9,565 nt of DNA, from positions 2,716 to 12,280 of the forward strand of contig JADFSQ010000020.1 of NCBI GenBank assembly GCA_022560715.1. The letters are read 5' to 3'. Every line of letters starts with the position of its first letter. Positions within the stretch are counted from its first letter, which is position 1. Positions 1 to 6,377 of this stretch are shown here, piece by piece. A program made the translations under genes and the position numbers. The DNA is from Bacteroidota bacterium (GTDB taxonomy: Bacteria > Bacteroidota > Bacteroidia > Flavobacteriales > Flavobacteriaceae). A model generated the notes under the pieces. That model was not told the origin of the DNA. It did not search any database and was given only the letters and a program-made list of their open reading frames with translations.

Positions 1-103
1 CTAGATAAATTGTGTTCTCGTAAGGTAAAAGTGTGTGTATTTCTTTCCAAATAGAAGTTCCACCAACTCCAGAATCGAAAATACCTATAGGTTGTTTACT
101 CAT
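1..103 (-). CDS. murI: Glutamate racemase MurI, N-terminal fragment (cut by window edge)
   Basis: The minus strand from the ATG at 103-101 encodes 34 residues before the window ends. They begin MSKQPIGIFDSGVGG, which is the characteristic N-terminus of glutamate racemase: the Asp10-Ser11 pair of the DSGxGG motif lies in the active-site region of the Asp/Glu racemase family. The enzyme converts L- to D-glutamate in the cytoplasm for peptidoglycan precursors. Only the start is visible, so the rest of the protein and its intactness cannot be judged. It lies downstream of ompH on the same strand, behind a terminator, so it is probably transcribed separately at least in part. The assignment rests on one motif plus the flavobacterial gene order ompH-murI. 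Confidence 0.88.
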   Translation of the reverse strand, partial: MSKQPIGIFDSGVGGTSIWKEIHTLLPYENTIYL

Positions 104-108
104 ATTAC

Positions 109-146
109 AAAAATAAAAAAAAAGCTGCCTTTTAAAAGACAACTTT
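109..146 (-). terminator. Rho-independent terminator after ompH
   Basis: Bases 121-146 form a 13-bp arm against 13-bp arm hairpin when read on the minus strand; the two imperfect positions are G-U pairs in that orientation but A-C mismatches on the plus strand. This shows it serves minus-strand transcripts. The inner TTTTAAAA supplies the loop. On the minus strand the stem is followed directly by TTTTTT, A, TTTTT (120-109). It sits 23 bases past the ompH stop codon and just before murI. Confidence 0.8.
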
Positions 147-169
147 AAACTATATATTTTAAATGTATT

Positions 170-679
170 TTAGAAGCCCAATTCTTTTTTTACATCAACC
201 AAAAGGTCTTTGCCATCAGCCAATAATAAAGAAGCTCCTTCTCTAGAATCTAATATATACTGAAAGCCTTGTGCTTTTCCAACTTTTTGGATAGCAGCTT
301 TAGCTTCTTTATAAATAGGCTCAAATAATTCTTGCTCCTTTTTTTGCATATCTTGTTGTGCTTGTGCTCGATATTGTTGAATACTGTTTTGAATTTCTCC
401 TACTTCTTGTACTCTTTTAGCGTTTTCCTCATCAGTTTTTGTAGTAGCTTCGGCATCGTATTGTTTTACTTTGTTTTCGAACTCCGTAACCATAGATCTA
501 ATATCAGCTTCATAGGTTTTAGCTAATTTTTCTAATTCGCTTTTAGCGGTAATTGCCGAAGGCATTGCATCGATTAATGCTTGGGTGTTTATATGTGCAA
601 CATTACTTTGGGCGTTTGTTAAACTTATACTTCCAATACAAAGTACAGCTGCAAATAATAGAGTTTTTAGGTGTTTCAT
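170..679 (-). CDS. OmpH/Skp-family periplasmic chaperone (short paralogue)
   Basis: A 169-residue protein of the size and layout of Skp/OmpH. It has a signal peptide (residues 1-23, Lys-rich start, hydrophobic core, LTNA before QSN), then a short strand segment (VAHINTQALIDAMP), a long charged alpha-helical region rich in E, K and Q (about 42-130, the coiled-coil tentacle), and a return to the strand-forming body near the C-terminus (GFQYILDSREGASLLLADGKDL). In this family, trimers hold unfolded outer-membrane proteins in the periplasm and deliver them to the Bam complex. It is the second of two ompH genes in a row, 42 bases behind the longer paralogue and downstream of bamA, and is followed by a terminator. 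A Cys in the signal core does not make a convincing lipobox. Family assignment is firm; specific clients are unknown. Confidence 0.88.
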   Translation of the reverse strand: MKHLKTLLFAAVLCIGSISLTNAQSNVAHINTQALIDAMPSAITAKSELEKLAKTYEADIRSMVTEFENKVKQYDAEATTKTDEENAKRVQEVGEIQNSIQQYRAQAQQDMQKKEQELFEPIYKEAKAAIQKVGKAQGFQYILDSREGASLLLADGKDLLVDVKKELGF

Positions 680-721
680 TTTAATTAAATTATGTTATAA
701 ATTGTTTGCTATTGATTATTA

Positions 722-1873
722 TTAATTATTTTTTTTGGCTTTGGCTATACTGTCTTTGACTTTTTTTTGAGCTTCTAGCCTGGCTTTTCTATCGGCTAAT
801 ATTTTTTTCTTTTTTTCTTCAAGCGCTTTTTTTCGAGCCTCTCTGTCACTTAATTTAGGCGGTTCTATTGTTTTTGTACTGTCAATTTCTATGTTTTTGC
901 CAACTTCAGTTTTGTCTTTGCCAGCTTCTAATTTAGCCTTTCTATCTTCTAATATTTTTTTCTTTTTATCTTCTAACGCTTTTTTCTTGGCTTCGTTAGG
1001 GCTTAATGTTTTTTCTTGTGTAACTGTACTTGTGCTATCGCTTTCTTTAACATTGTCACTCACTATTACCTCTTTACTATCAACGGTTTTATTTCTTTCT
1101 TTAAGTTTTGCTTCTCTGGCTTTTGCTCTATCTTCTAAAATCTTTTTCTTTTTTTCTTCAGTAGCTTTCTTCTTTGCTTCACGTACTTCCAGTTGTTTAT
1201 TACGCCTGTCTTCAATCACTTTTTTACGTTCTGCTTTTTTATCGGCTAAAGCTTTTTTGCGAGCTTCTTGTTCTTTATTGATTTCTGGGATTAATTCTTC
1301 TTCTTCGGCTGCTTTTCTTTCTTGACGGTTTTGTACTTGTCTTCTTTTAGAAGATCGAGTAATTGAACGTAATACTTGTTCACTTATATCAAATCTATCT
1401 GCTGAATACAACATCGTTAGATCTGCAGATTTATCGAAAACAAAATCGTATTTTTTATTAGTAGCAATTTCTTGTACTGCAGTAAATATCTGATCTTGAA
1501 TTGGCTGCATAAGGTTTCGCTTCTGAATCATTAAATCCCCATTCGGACCAAAACGTTTTTGTTGGTAATCTAATATTTCGCTTTCTTCTATATCAATTTC
1601 TTCTTGACGTTCTTCAATCAACTCTTTGGTTAGCAATACACTTTCGCTGTCTAATTGTTTCTGTTTTTTATCGATTTTACTTAAACGTAATTCAATTTCA
1701 CTTTTCCATTTTTGAACTTTAGTATCAAGTTGGTTTGATGCTTCTTGATATTCTGGTACGTTTTGCAAAATATATTCGGTATCTATATAGCCAATTCTTA
1801 CACCTCGTTGCGCAAATGAAGCAAAACTTATTAAGAATGCAAATGCCAGTAAAAAAAGAACTTTAATTTTCAT
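722..1873 (-). CDS. OmpH/Skp-family chaperone with extended lysine-rich repeat tail
   Basis: An OmpH-like protein of 383 residues from the ATG at 1873-1871. An in-frame ATG at 1903 would add 10 residues; I prefer 1873 because MKIKVLFLLAFAFLISFASFAQ is then a compact signal peptide. Residues about 23-180 are the Skp-like part: RIGYIDTEYILQNVPEYQ opens the body, a charged coiled coil follows, and KYDFVFDKSADLTMLYS closes it. Residues about 185-383 are extra relative to ordinary Skp, a highly charged K/E/R region with four related units of the form A(R/K)KKAxxxKKxxxxxxDR, starting near residues 204, 233, 295 and 346. Two stretches rich in Ser, Thr, Asp and Val separate the later units. The tail looks helical and could be a single helix or coiled coil; its role is unknown. 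The gene follows bamA after a 143-base gap with its own probable promoter, and precedes the shorter ompH. Confidence 0.86.
   Translation of the reverse strand: MKIKVLFLLAFAFLISFASFAQRGVRIGYIDTEYILQNVPEYQEASNQLDTKVQKWKSEIELRLSKIDKKQKQLDSESVLLTKELIEERQEEIDIEESEILDYQQKRFGPNGDLMIQKRNLMQPIQDQIFTAVQEIATNKKYDFVFDKSADLTMLYSADRFDISEQVLRSITRSSKRRQVQNRQERKAAEEEELIPEINKEQEARKKALADKKAERKKVIEDRRNKQLEVREAKKKATEEKKKKILEDRAKAREAKLKERNKTVDSKEVIVSDNVKESDSTSTVTQEKTLSPNEAKKKALEDKKKKILEDRKAKLEAGKDKTEVGKNIEIDSTKTIEPPKLSDREARKKALEEKKKKILADRKARLEAQKKVKDSIAKAKKNN
788..1264 (-). repeat. Four-copy degenerate coding repeat in the OmpH tail
   Basis: Four stretches of the longer ompH gene encode the same ~17-residue charged motif: about 1264-1205, 1177-1127, 991-941 and 838-788 on the minus strand. 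The last two are also close at DNA level: on the plus strand both read tctatc, two variable bases, then ctaatatttttttcttttt, followed by a nearly matching stretch ending in cgctttttt. The second copy is more diverged. Long A runs on the coding strand accompany every unit. This looks like internal duplication of a coding module rather than a mobile repeat. Confidence 0.7.
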
Positions 1874-1920
1874 CCGTTCGTATTTTAAATTTATCGATTT
1901 CATCTTATAAATTCTTAAAA

Positions 1921-1948
1921 TGACGGGATAAAATTCACGATTCCGTCA
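1921..1948. repeat. TGACGG inverted repeat in the bamA-ompH gap
   Basis: TGACGG at 1921-1926 is matched by CCGTCA at 1943-1948. The symmetry extends to nine bases per arm (1921-1929 and 1940-1948) with one imperfect pair that is G-U in plus-strand RNA and A-C in minus-strand RNA. The spacer is 10 bases. It lies between the probable -7 element (1950-1957) and the ompH start, so it would fall at the 5' end of the ompH mRNA. It lacks a T tract and is not a terminator. It may be an operator or a leader hairpin. Confidence 0.5.
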
Positions 1949-1949
1949 C

Positions 1950-1957
1950 CAAAGTTA
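1950..1957 (-). promoter_or_regulatory. Candidate -7 promoter element for the ompH pair
   Basis: The minus strand reads TAACTTTG here, a perfect match to the Bacteroidota -7 consensus TAnnTTTG. A TTTCG lying 17-21 bases upstream is a weak candidate for the -33 TTTG box. It is placed between the bamA stop and the ompH start, about 77 bases from the preferred ATG. This would allow ompH expression apart from read-through from bamA. The motif is short and the region AT-rich, so chance occurrence is possible. Confidence 0.45.
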
Positions 1958-2046
1958 ATATTCTTCAAATTAACGAAATATAATTTGAAAAATTTTAACA
2001 CATGGCTTAAATCGTTATTGGCTAAATAGAAAATATCGTGCCAAAC

Positions 2047-4608
2047 TTAAAATTGTTGTCCAATAATAAAGTGTGTTTCCCAACCATGATTACCAATCTC
2101 TCCTGGTATTGAATCAAATCCATATCCGAAATCTATCCCTAATAATCCAAACGCAGGCATAAATAATCGAATGCCAACACCTGCCGAACGGCTTAAGTCA
2201 AAAGGATTATAATCTTTAAAATCATCAAAAGAAGCTCCAGCTTCTACAAAAACCAGGGCATAAATTTTTGCTTGTGCAGCTAATGTAATTGGGTGTCTTA
2301 ATTCTAACGAAAACTTGTTATAAATAATTCCACCATCTGGAGAAGATAATGATTGGTTTGGATAACCTCTTAATGCAATTGTTTCTCGTCCATCTATACT
2401 AAATCTTCCTAAACCATCTCCTCCGAGAAAGAAACGCTCAAAAGGTATTACACCTCTATCATTGTTAAATGCTCCCAAAAAACCAAATTCAATTTTTGGT
2501 CTTAATATTAGTTGACCAACAATTTTTGTGTACCATTCTCCACTAAATTTTATTTTATAAAATTCTAACCACTTAAAGCGTTCTTGATCTATTTCGCCAA
2601 TTCTATCTGTTATATCCGTATTTGTAGGGTCGTTAACTAATTCTTCGGTTAAATCATCCCTTTCATCTTTTAGAGCCTTATAATCTACACCATTGACTGC
2701 TGAATATGGGAATGTAAATTTAGCGGAAACACTAAAATTAGATCCCCTTATTGGATAAATAGGATCAAAAGCAGTATTGTTTCTACTTAAGCCTATTGTA
2801 TAGGCTAAATTTTTAGATGAACCGTCACCAAATGTAAATAAGCTAGTATTGTAATTTTGTAAATCGTAAAGCTGAAAACTCAAAGCCTGCGATAATGTAA
2901 AATAATCGTCTGGTGCTGTTAAACGTTTTGCTAATCCCACTGAAATACCTGTAATATTGAACTGCCGGCTTTTGTCTGCTTTACGTGTTATAGGATTAAA
3001 TAAAAATTGTTTGGTGTGTGATAAAGATATTGAAAATTGTACAGGCTTTTTCCCGCCTAACCAAGGCTCTGAAAAAGAGAAACTATAAGTTTGAAAAAAT
3101 TGACTTGCTTGTAAACGCAAAGATAATTTTTGACCATCTCCCATCGGGATTGGTTTATAAGCTTCTTTTTTAAAGATATCTTTTATAGAGAAATTATTAA
3201 AAGACAACCCAAGAGTCCCAATAAAACCACCACCACCATAACCACCTTGCAATTCTATTTGACTTGAACCTCTTTCTACAACAGAGAATTCCATATCCAG
3301 AGTTCCATCGGTTGGGCTAGGATTAATAAAATGAGGTTCAATTTGTTGTGCATCAAAAAAGCCTAATTGTCCTAATTCTCTAATGGTACGTACAACATTG
3401 GACTTGCTGTATAATTGCCCTGGACGGACTCTTAACTCTCTATAGATAACATGGTCGTTTGTTTTGTCGTTTCCTGTTACAGTTACTTTATTAAAATAAG
3501 CTGGTTTACCTTCAGTAATCCTTATTTCCATATCAATAACATTTCCATCTGCACTAACTTCTATTGGTGTTATTGTAGAAAATAAATAACCACTATCTTG
3601 ATATAAATTTGTTAAGTCGTTTGCATCTGGTTTCGAATTGTCTGCTATTCGCTTACTAAGTTCGACACCATTATAAGTATCACCTTTATTGATTCTTAAA
3701 ATTTGGTTGAGTTGTTGATCTGTATATACAGTGTTTCCTAAAAATATAATATTACCATATGTATATTTTTCGCCTTCCTCTAAGTTAATTTTTAATGAAA
3801 TTGTCCCGTCATCATTTTTAATTATTGAGTCAGAAATAATACGAGCATCTCTATATCCATTTTCTTTATACTTATTTATTACACTAATTAAATCTTCTTT
3901 AAAATCTTCTTCAACATATTTTGAACGTTTATATACGCGAATTGGATTTTTCTTTTTAGTGTTTTTCATCGCTTTCCGAAGTTTTTTGCTTTTAAGCTTT
4001 TCGGCGCCATTAAACACTATATCCTTTACTTTAATTTTATTGCCTTTATTGATGCTTACCAGCATATTGACTTTGTTTTTTTGAACAGTATCAATAACTT
4101 TGGTAGTGATTATAGTTACATTGGCGTTATAATATCCTTTTTTTTTGTATTTGTCTTGCAAATAATTTTTTGTAGTTGTTATAAGGTTTTCGGTAACCTT
4201 AACACCAGGTTGCAACGTGTTTTCTTTTTTGATTTCTTCAATTTTAGATTTTTTAACACCTTCAATTTTGGCTTCTTTAAGTTCGGGCAAATCAACAAGA
4301 GCAATTTCTAAAACAATGTTATCTCCTTCAGCTTTTGTCATAAAAATATCAATACTACTAAATAAATTTGAGCTCCATAACTTTTTAATGGCAACACTAA
4401 TTTTTTCTCCTGGAATAAATACTTCCTGCCCTTTTCTTAAACCTGAATATGTAATTATAGTTTGTGAGCTGAAATTTGTACTTCCAGAAATTGTAATATC
4501 TTCAATAGTGTATTTTTTTGCATTTGCCAACTCAATGCCTTGGGCAGTAATGCTAAAACTGTTTATAAAGAAAACTATAAATAAAAGTCGTGTAATGTAT
4601 GTTTTCAA
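2047..4608 (-). CDS. bamA: Outer membrane protein assembly factor BamA
   Basis: BamA is the Omp85 barrel that inserts beta-barrel proteins into the outer membrane. I start it at TTG 4608-4606, giving 853 residues and a clean signal peptide (M)KTYITRLLFIVFFINSFSITAQ. The frame stays open upstream to a TTG at 4647, but no in-frame ATG exists and that start would overlap uppS by 29 bases and bury the signal sequence. Five POTRA-like domains follow at roughly 33-108, 110-190, 192-282, 283-370 and 372-447, each with the family's strand-helix-helix-strand pattern. The barrel spans about 450-853, with SEPWLGGKKP, GGDGLGR, and LRGYP near 746-750, equivalent to the conserved VRGF/Y tip of barrel loop 6. 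The last residue is Phe (GQQF), as expected of an outer-membrane barrel. A charged insert at about 642-677 is discussed separately. It is 10 bases from the uppS stop, so cotranscribed with porG-uppS. Confidence 0.95.
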   Translation of the reverse strand: MKTYITRLLFIVFFINSFSITAQGIELANAKKYTIEDITISGSTNFSSQTIITYSGLRKGQEVFIPGEKISVAIKKLWSSNLFSSIDIFMTKAEGDNIVLEIALVDLPELKEAKIEGVKKSKIEEIKKENTLQPGVKVTENLITTTKNYLQDKYKKKGYYNANVTIITTKVIDTVQKNKVNMLVSINKGNKIKVKDIVFNGAEKLKSKKLRKAMKNTKKKNPIRVYKRSKYVEEDFKEDLISVINKYKENGYRDARIISDSIIKNDDGTISLKINLEEGEKYTYGNIIFLGNTVYTDQQLNQILRINKGDTYNGVELSKRIADNSKPDANDLTNLYQDSGYLFSTITPIEVSADGNVIDMEIRITEGKPAYFNKVTVTGNDKTNDHVIYRELRVRPGQLYSKSNVVRTIRELGQLGFFDAQQIEPHFINPSPTDGTLDMEFSVVERGSSQIELQGGYGGGGFIGTLGLSFNNFSIKDIFKKEAYKPIPMGDGQKLSLRLQASQFFQTYSFSFSEPWLGGKKPVQFSISLSHTKQFLFNPITRKADKSRQFNITGISVGLAKRLTAPDDYFTLSQALSFQLYDLQNYNTSLFTFGDGSSKNLAYTIGLSRNNTAFDPIYPIRGSNFSVSAKFTFPYSAVNGVDYKALKDERDDLTEELVNDPTNTDITDRIGEIDQERFKWLEFYKIKFSGEWYTKIVGQLILRPKIEFGFLGAFNNDRGVIPFERFFLGGDGLGRFSIDGRETIALRGYPNQSLSSPDGGIIYNKFSLELRHPITLAAQAKIYALVFVEAGASFDDFKDYNPFDLSRSAGVGIRLFMPAFGLLGIDFGYGFDSIPGEIGNHGWETHFIIGQQF

Positions 4609-4618
4609 TAGTATAATA

Positions 4619-5359
4619 TTAACTAAGTTGTTCACTTGTTTTTCCAAATCGTCTTTCTCTTTTTTGATAATCTACAATGGCCTCCTGCAAATGTTGCTTT
4701 GTAAAATCAGGCCAAAACACATTAGTAAAATACAATTCTGTATAAGCAATTTGCCATAACAAGAAATTACTAATTCGTTGTTCGCCACCAGTTCTAATCA
4801 ATAAATCTACCTCAGGCAAATTTCGGGTGTAAAGATGCTCATTAATTACGGATTCATCAATTTTTTCTGGCGAAATTATATTATTTTTAACTTTAATGCT
4901 AATTTGTTTTACGGCATTTATAAGCTCTTCCCGAGAGCCGTAACTTAATGCTAATGTTAAGGTTCTTTTACCGTTGTTTTTGGTAATCTCTATTACATCC
5001 ATCAATTCGCGATAGACCATTGTTGGTAAGGCTTTGAGGTTACCTATTGCATTAAGTTTTATATCGTTATCGTGTAGTGTTTTTATTTCTTTTTTTAATG
5101 ATGAAATTAACAGTTTCATTAAGGTTTGAACCTCTAATTTTGGTCTATTCCAATTTTCTGTAGAAAAGGCATAAAGTGTTAAATTTTTAACACCTATCTC
5201 TGCATATGCTTCTACAACTTTCTTGACAGCTTTAGCTCCGTTTTCATGCCCAAATATTCGTAATTTCCCTTTTTGTTTTGCCCAACGACCATTACCATCC
5301 ATAATTATGGCAATATGCTCTGGTAAATTGTTTGTATCTATTTTGCTGTTTAAATCCAT
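4619..5359 (-). CDS. uppS: Isoprenyl transferase UppS (undecaprenyl diphosphate synthase)
   Basis: A 246-residue cis-prenyltransferase that condenses isopentenyl diphosphate units onto farnesyl diphosphate to make the C55 carrier lipid for peptidoglycan and surface polysaccharides. All signature segments are visible: HIAIIMDGNGRWAK with the catalytic Asp21, FGHENGAKAV, YAFSTENWNRP (65-70 for FSTENW), RTGGE (189-193), RISNF (195-199) and WPDF (216-219). Length is normal for the family. I chose ATG 5359-5357 rather than an upstream in-frame TTG at 5380 because the ATG overlaps the porG stop by one base (TAATG), a classic coupling arrangement, and because residues before it would be an unusual extension. 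It lies between porG and bamA in an apparent operon. Purely bacterial UppS and shorter or longer chain synthases cannot be told apart by eye, but context favours UppS. Confidence 0.95.
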   Translation of the reverse strand: MDLNSKIDTNNLPEHIAIIMDGNGRWAKQKGKLRIFGHENGAKAVKKVVEAYAEIGVKNLTLYAFSTENWNRPKLEVQTLMKLLISSLKKEIKTLHDNDIKLNAIGNLKALPTMVYRELMDVIEITKNNGKRTLTLALSYGSREELINAVKQISIKVKNNIISPEKIDESVINEHLYTRNLPEVDLLIRTGGEQRISNFLLWQIAYTELYFTNVFWPDFTKQHLQEAIVDYQKRERRFGKTSEQLS

Positions 5360-6051
5360 TATTCGTAACCGCAATAACAAGGGTTTTGCCCAAAGGTGTA
5401 AGTTAATGTAATTCCGGAAAATGTGTACCAGTCATTATTGTTTATGTTTCCGAAGCTAAAGTTGGGTTGTAATGAAGGATTATCAGGAATACTACCATCT
5501 ATTCCGTCTGAAAATGTATATCTGGCACCTATTTCTATTGCAAGAATAAAACTATCAGCTAACCTTGTTTTAACACCTAAAACCATAGGTATGCCAAAGA
5601 CCCAGCTACTGGTATTTTCATTAGTTTGAGTTCCATTGTTAAAATAAAAGTTATCATGATTTGCTGCGGTTATTCCTGTATATAAATAAGGAGTCATTTT
5701 TTTTCCTTCGGTATGTAAATCAAAATCGAAGAAGGTAAATTCCATACCAGCAGAAATCTCTAATAAATTAGTTTCGAATGAATATCCTCTTTGCTTTCGT
5801 CTTGGATCGTCAGATTTTACATCAATACCTTCCAATTTTGCATAAATAACAGATACTCTATACGAGTGTCTCGGGCTTCGATTCCATTTTAGAATACCTC
5901 CAACAGCAGGTTGATTAGGTGAAATATAGTTCGTGGCACCTACGTCTCCAATAAAATTGCTGCCACCAATAAACACTCCCACTTCATAAATTTGAGAGTA
6001 ACTAAAATTGTAACAAAAAACACTCATAATTATAATGGTTACGTACCGCAT
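5359..6051 (-). CDS. porG: Type IX secretion system protein PorG (DUF6089 family)
   Basis: A 230-residue outer-membrane protein. The N-terminus MRYVTIIIMSVFCYNFSYSQ is a signal peptide, and the mature start IYEVGVFIGGSNFIGDVG with the following LKWNRSPRHSYRVSV matches the DUF6089/PorG family as I know it. The rest alternates short amphipathic strands with loops (for example MTPYLYTGITA and FILAIEIGARYTF), consistent with a small beta barrel, and the end YTFSGITLTYTFG then NPCYCGYE carries the family's terminal Cys-x-Cys. PorG is reported to link the periplasmic PorK/PorN ring of the type IX secretion machine to the outer membrane, supporting secretion and, in some species, gliding. It is the first gene of the porG-uppS-bamA run. 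A second in-frame ATG (residue 9) would destroy the signal peptide, so the first is used. Confidence 0.87.
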   Translation of the reverse strand: MRYVTIIIMSVFCYNFSYSQIYEVGVFIGGSNFIGDVGATNYISPNQPAVGGILKWNRSPRHSYRVSVIYAKLEGIDVKSDDPRRKQRGYSFETNLLEISAGMEFTFFDFDLHTEGKKMTPYLYTGITAANHDNFYFNNGTQTNENTSSWVFGIPMVLGVKTRLADSFILAIEIGARYTFSDGIDGSIPDNPSLQPNFSFGNINNNDWYTFSGITLTYTFGQNPCYCGYE

Positions 6052-6068
6052 AGGATTTTAAAAGTTTG

Positions 6069-6076
6069 CAAATATA
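6069..6076 (-). promoter_or_regulatory. Candidate -7 promoter element for porG-uppS-bamA
   Basis: The minus strand reads TATATTTG, matching TAnnTTTG, and ends 17 bases before the porG ATG, implying a very short leader. No convincing -33 TTTG box is visible at the usual distance. It lies outside the inverted-repeat element that fills much of this gap. Confidence 0.4.
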
Positions 6077-6132
6077 ATAAATAAGATTTGCCTATTATAA
6101 TTTGTTGAATAGTATTACAGATAAACAGGTAA

Positions 6133-6345
6133 CTATTTAGTACTTAAAGTGTACTAAAGTTAAAAGTGCCTAAAGTTTTACATCATAGATAAAATTGTGA
6201 CTATTGCTTCATAGTAACTAAAAAACGGTCCGAATAAACGTCAAAACCAGTATCCTAAACTTGATTTGGAAGATTAAACTTAAATTTTAGCACAAAAGCA
6301 TCACTTTAGGCACTTTAAGTACTTTAAACCCTAGGCACTGAATAG
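6133..6345. repeat. Imperfect long inverted-repeat element between nadK and porG
   Basis: Most of the 326-base gene-free gap (6052-6377) is taken by two related arms, 6133-6176 and 6303-6345. They share a perfect 14-bp inverted match (AAAGTGCCTAAAGT at 6163-6176 against ACTTTAGGCACTTT at 6303-6316), a second 11-bp inverted match (GTACTTAAAGT at 6140-6150 against ACTTTAAGTAC at 6312-6322), and matching ends (CTATT at 6133, AATAG at 6341). The arms themselves are built from ACTTTA units: the right arm has three at a 9-base step (6303, 6312, 6321), the left has four less regular ones in the opposite orientation. The 126-base interior has no credible gene; it holds a small hairpin at 6197-6218. 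Possible readings are a MITE-like element, a decayed insertion, or a structured intergenic repeat. No transposase and no obvious target-site duplication are present. Confidence 0.6.
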
Positions 6346-6377
6346 ATACATAAACAGTAAAGAAGCCAAATTATTGC

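Noticed and set aside
600..679. Lipoprotein signal in the shorter OmpH
   Set aside because: The Cys in the hydrophobic core is not in a proper lipobox, and the LTNA-QSN junction fits ordinary signal peptidase I cleavage.
891..1325. Long plus-strand open frame opposite the OmpH tail
   Set aside because: It is Ser/Leu/Phe-rich low-complexity sequence produced by the complement of Lys/Glu codons; no family features, and the minus strand has a clear gene.
2012..2045. TTGGC/GCCAA inverted repeat just past the bamA stop
   Set aside because: Five-base arms with a long spacer and no T tract; not a credible terminator.
4217..4759. Plus-strand open frame across the bamA-uppS junction
   Set aside because: It is antisense to two well-supported genes, with no recognisable domain or leader.
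6197..6218. Small hairpin inside the inverted-repeat element as a terminator or small RNA
   Set aside because: Eight-base arms with one mismatch and followed by A's, not T's, on the plus strand; only noted as part of the element.
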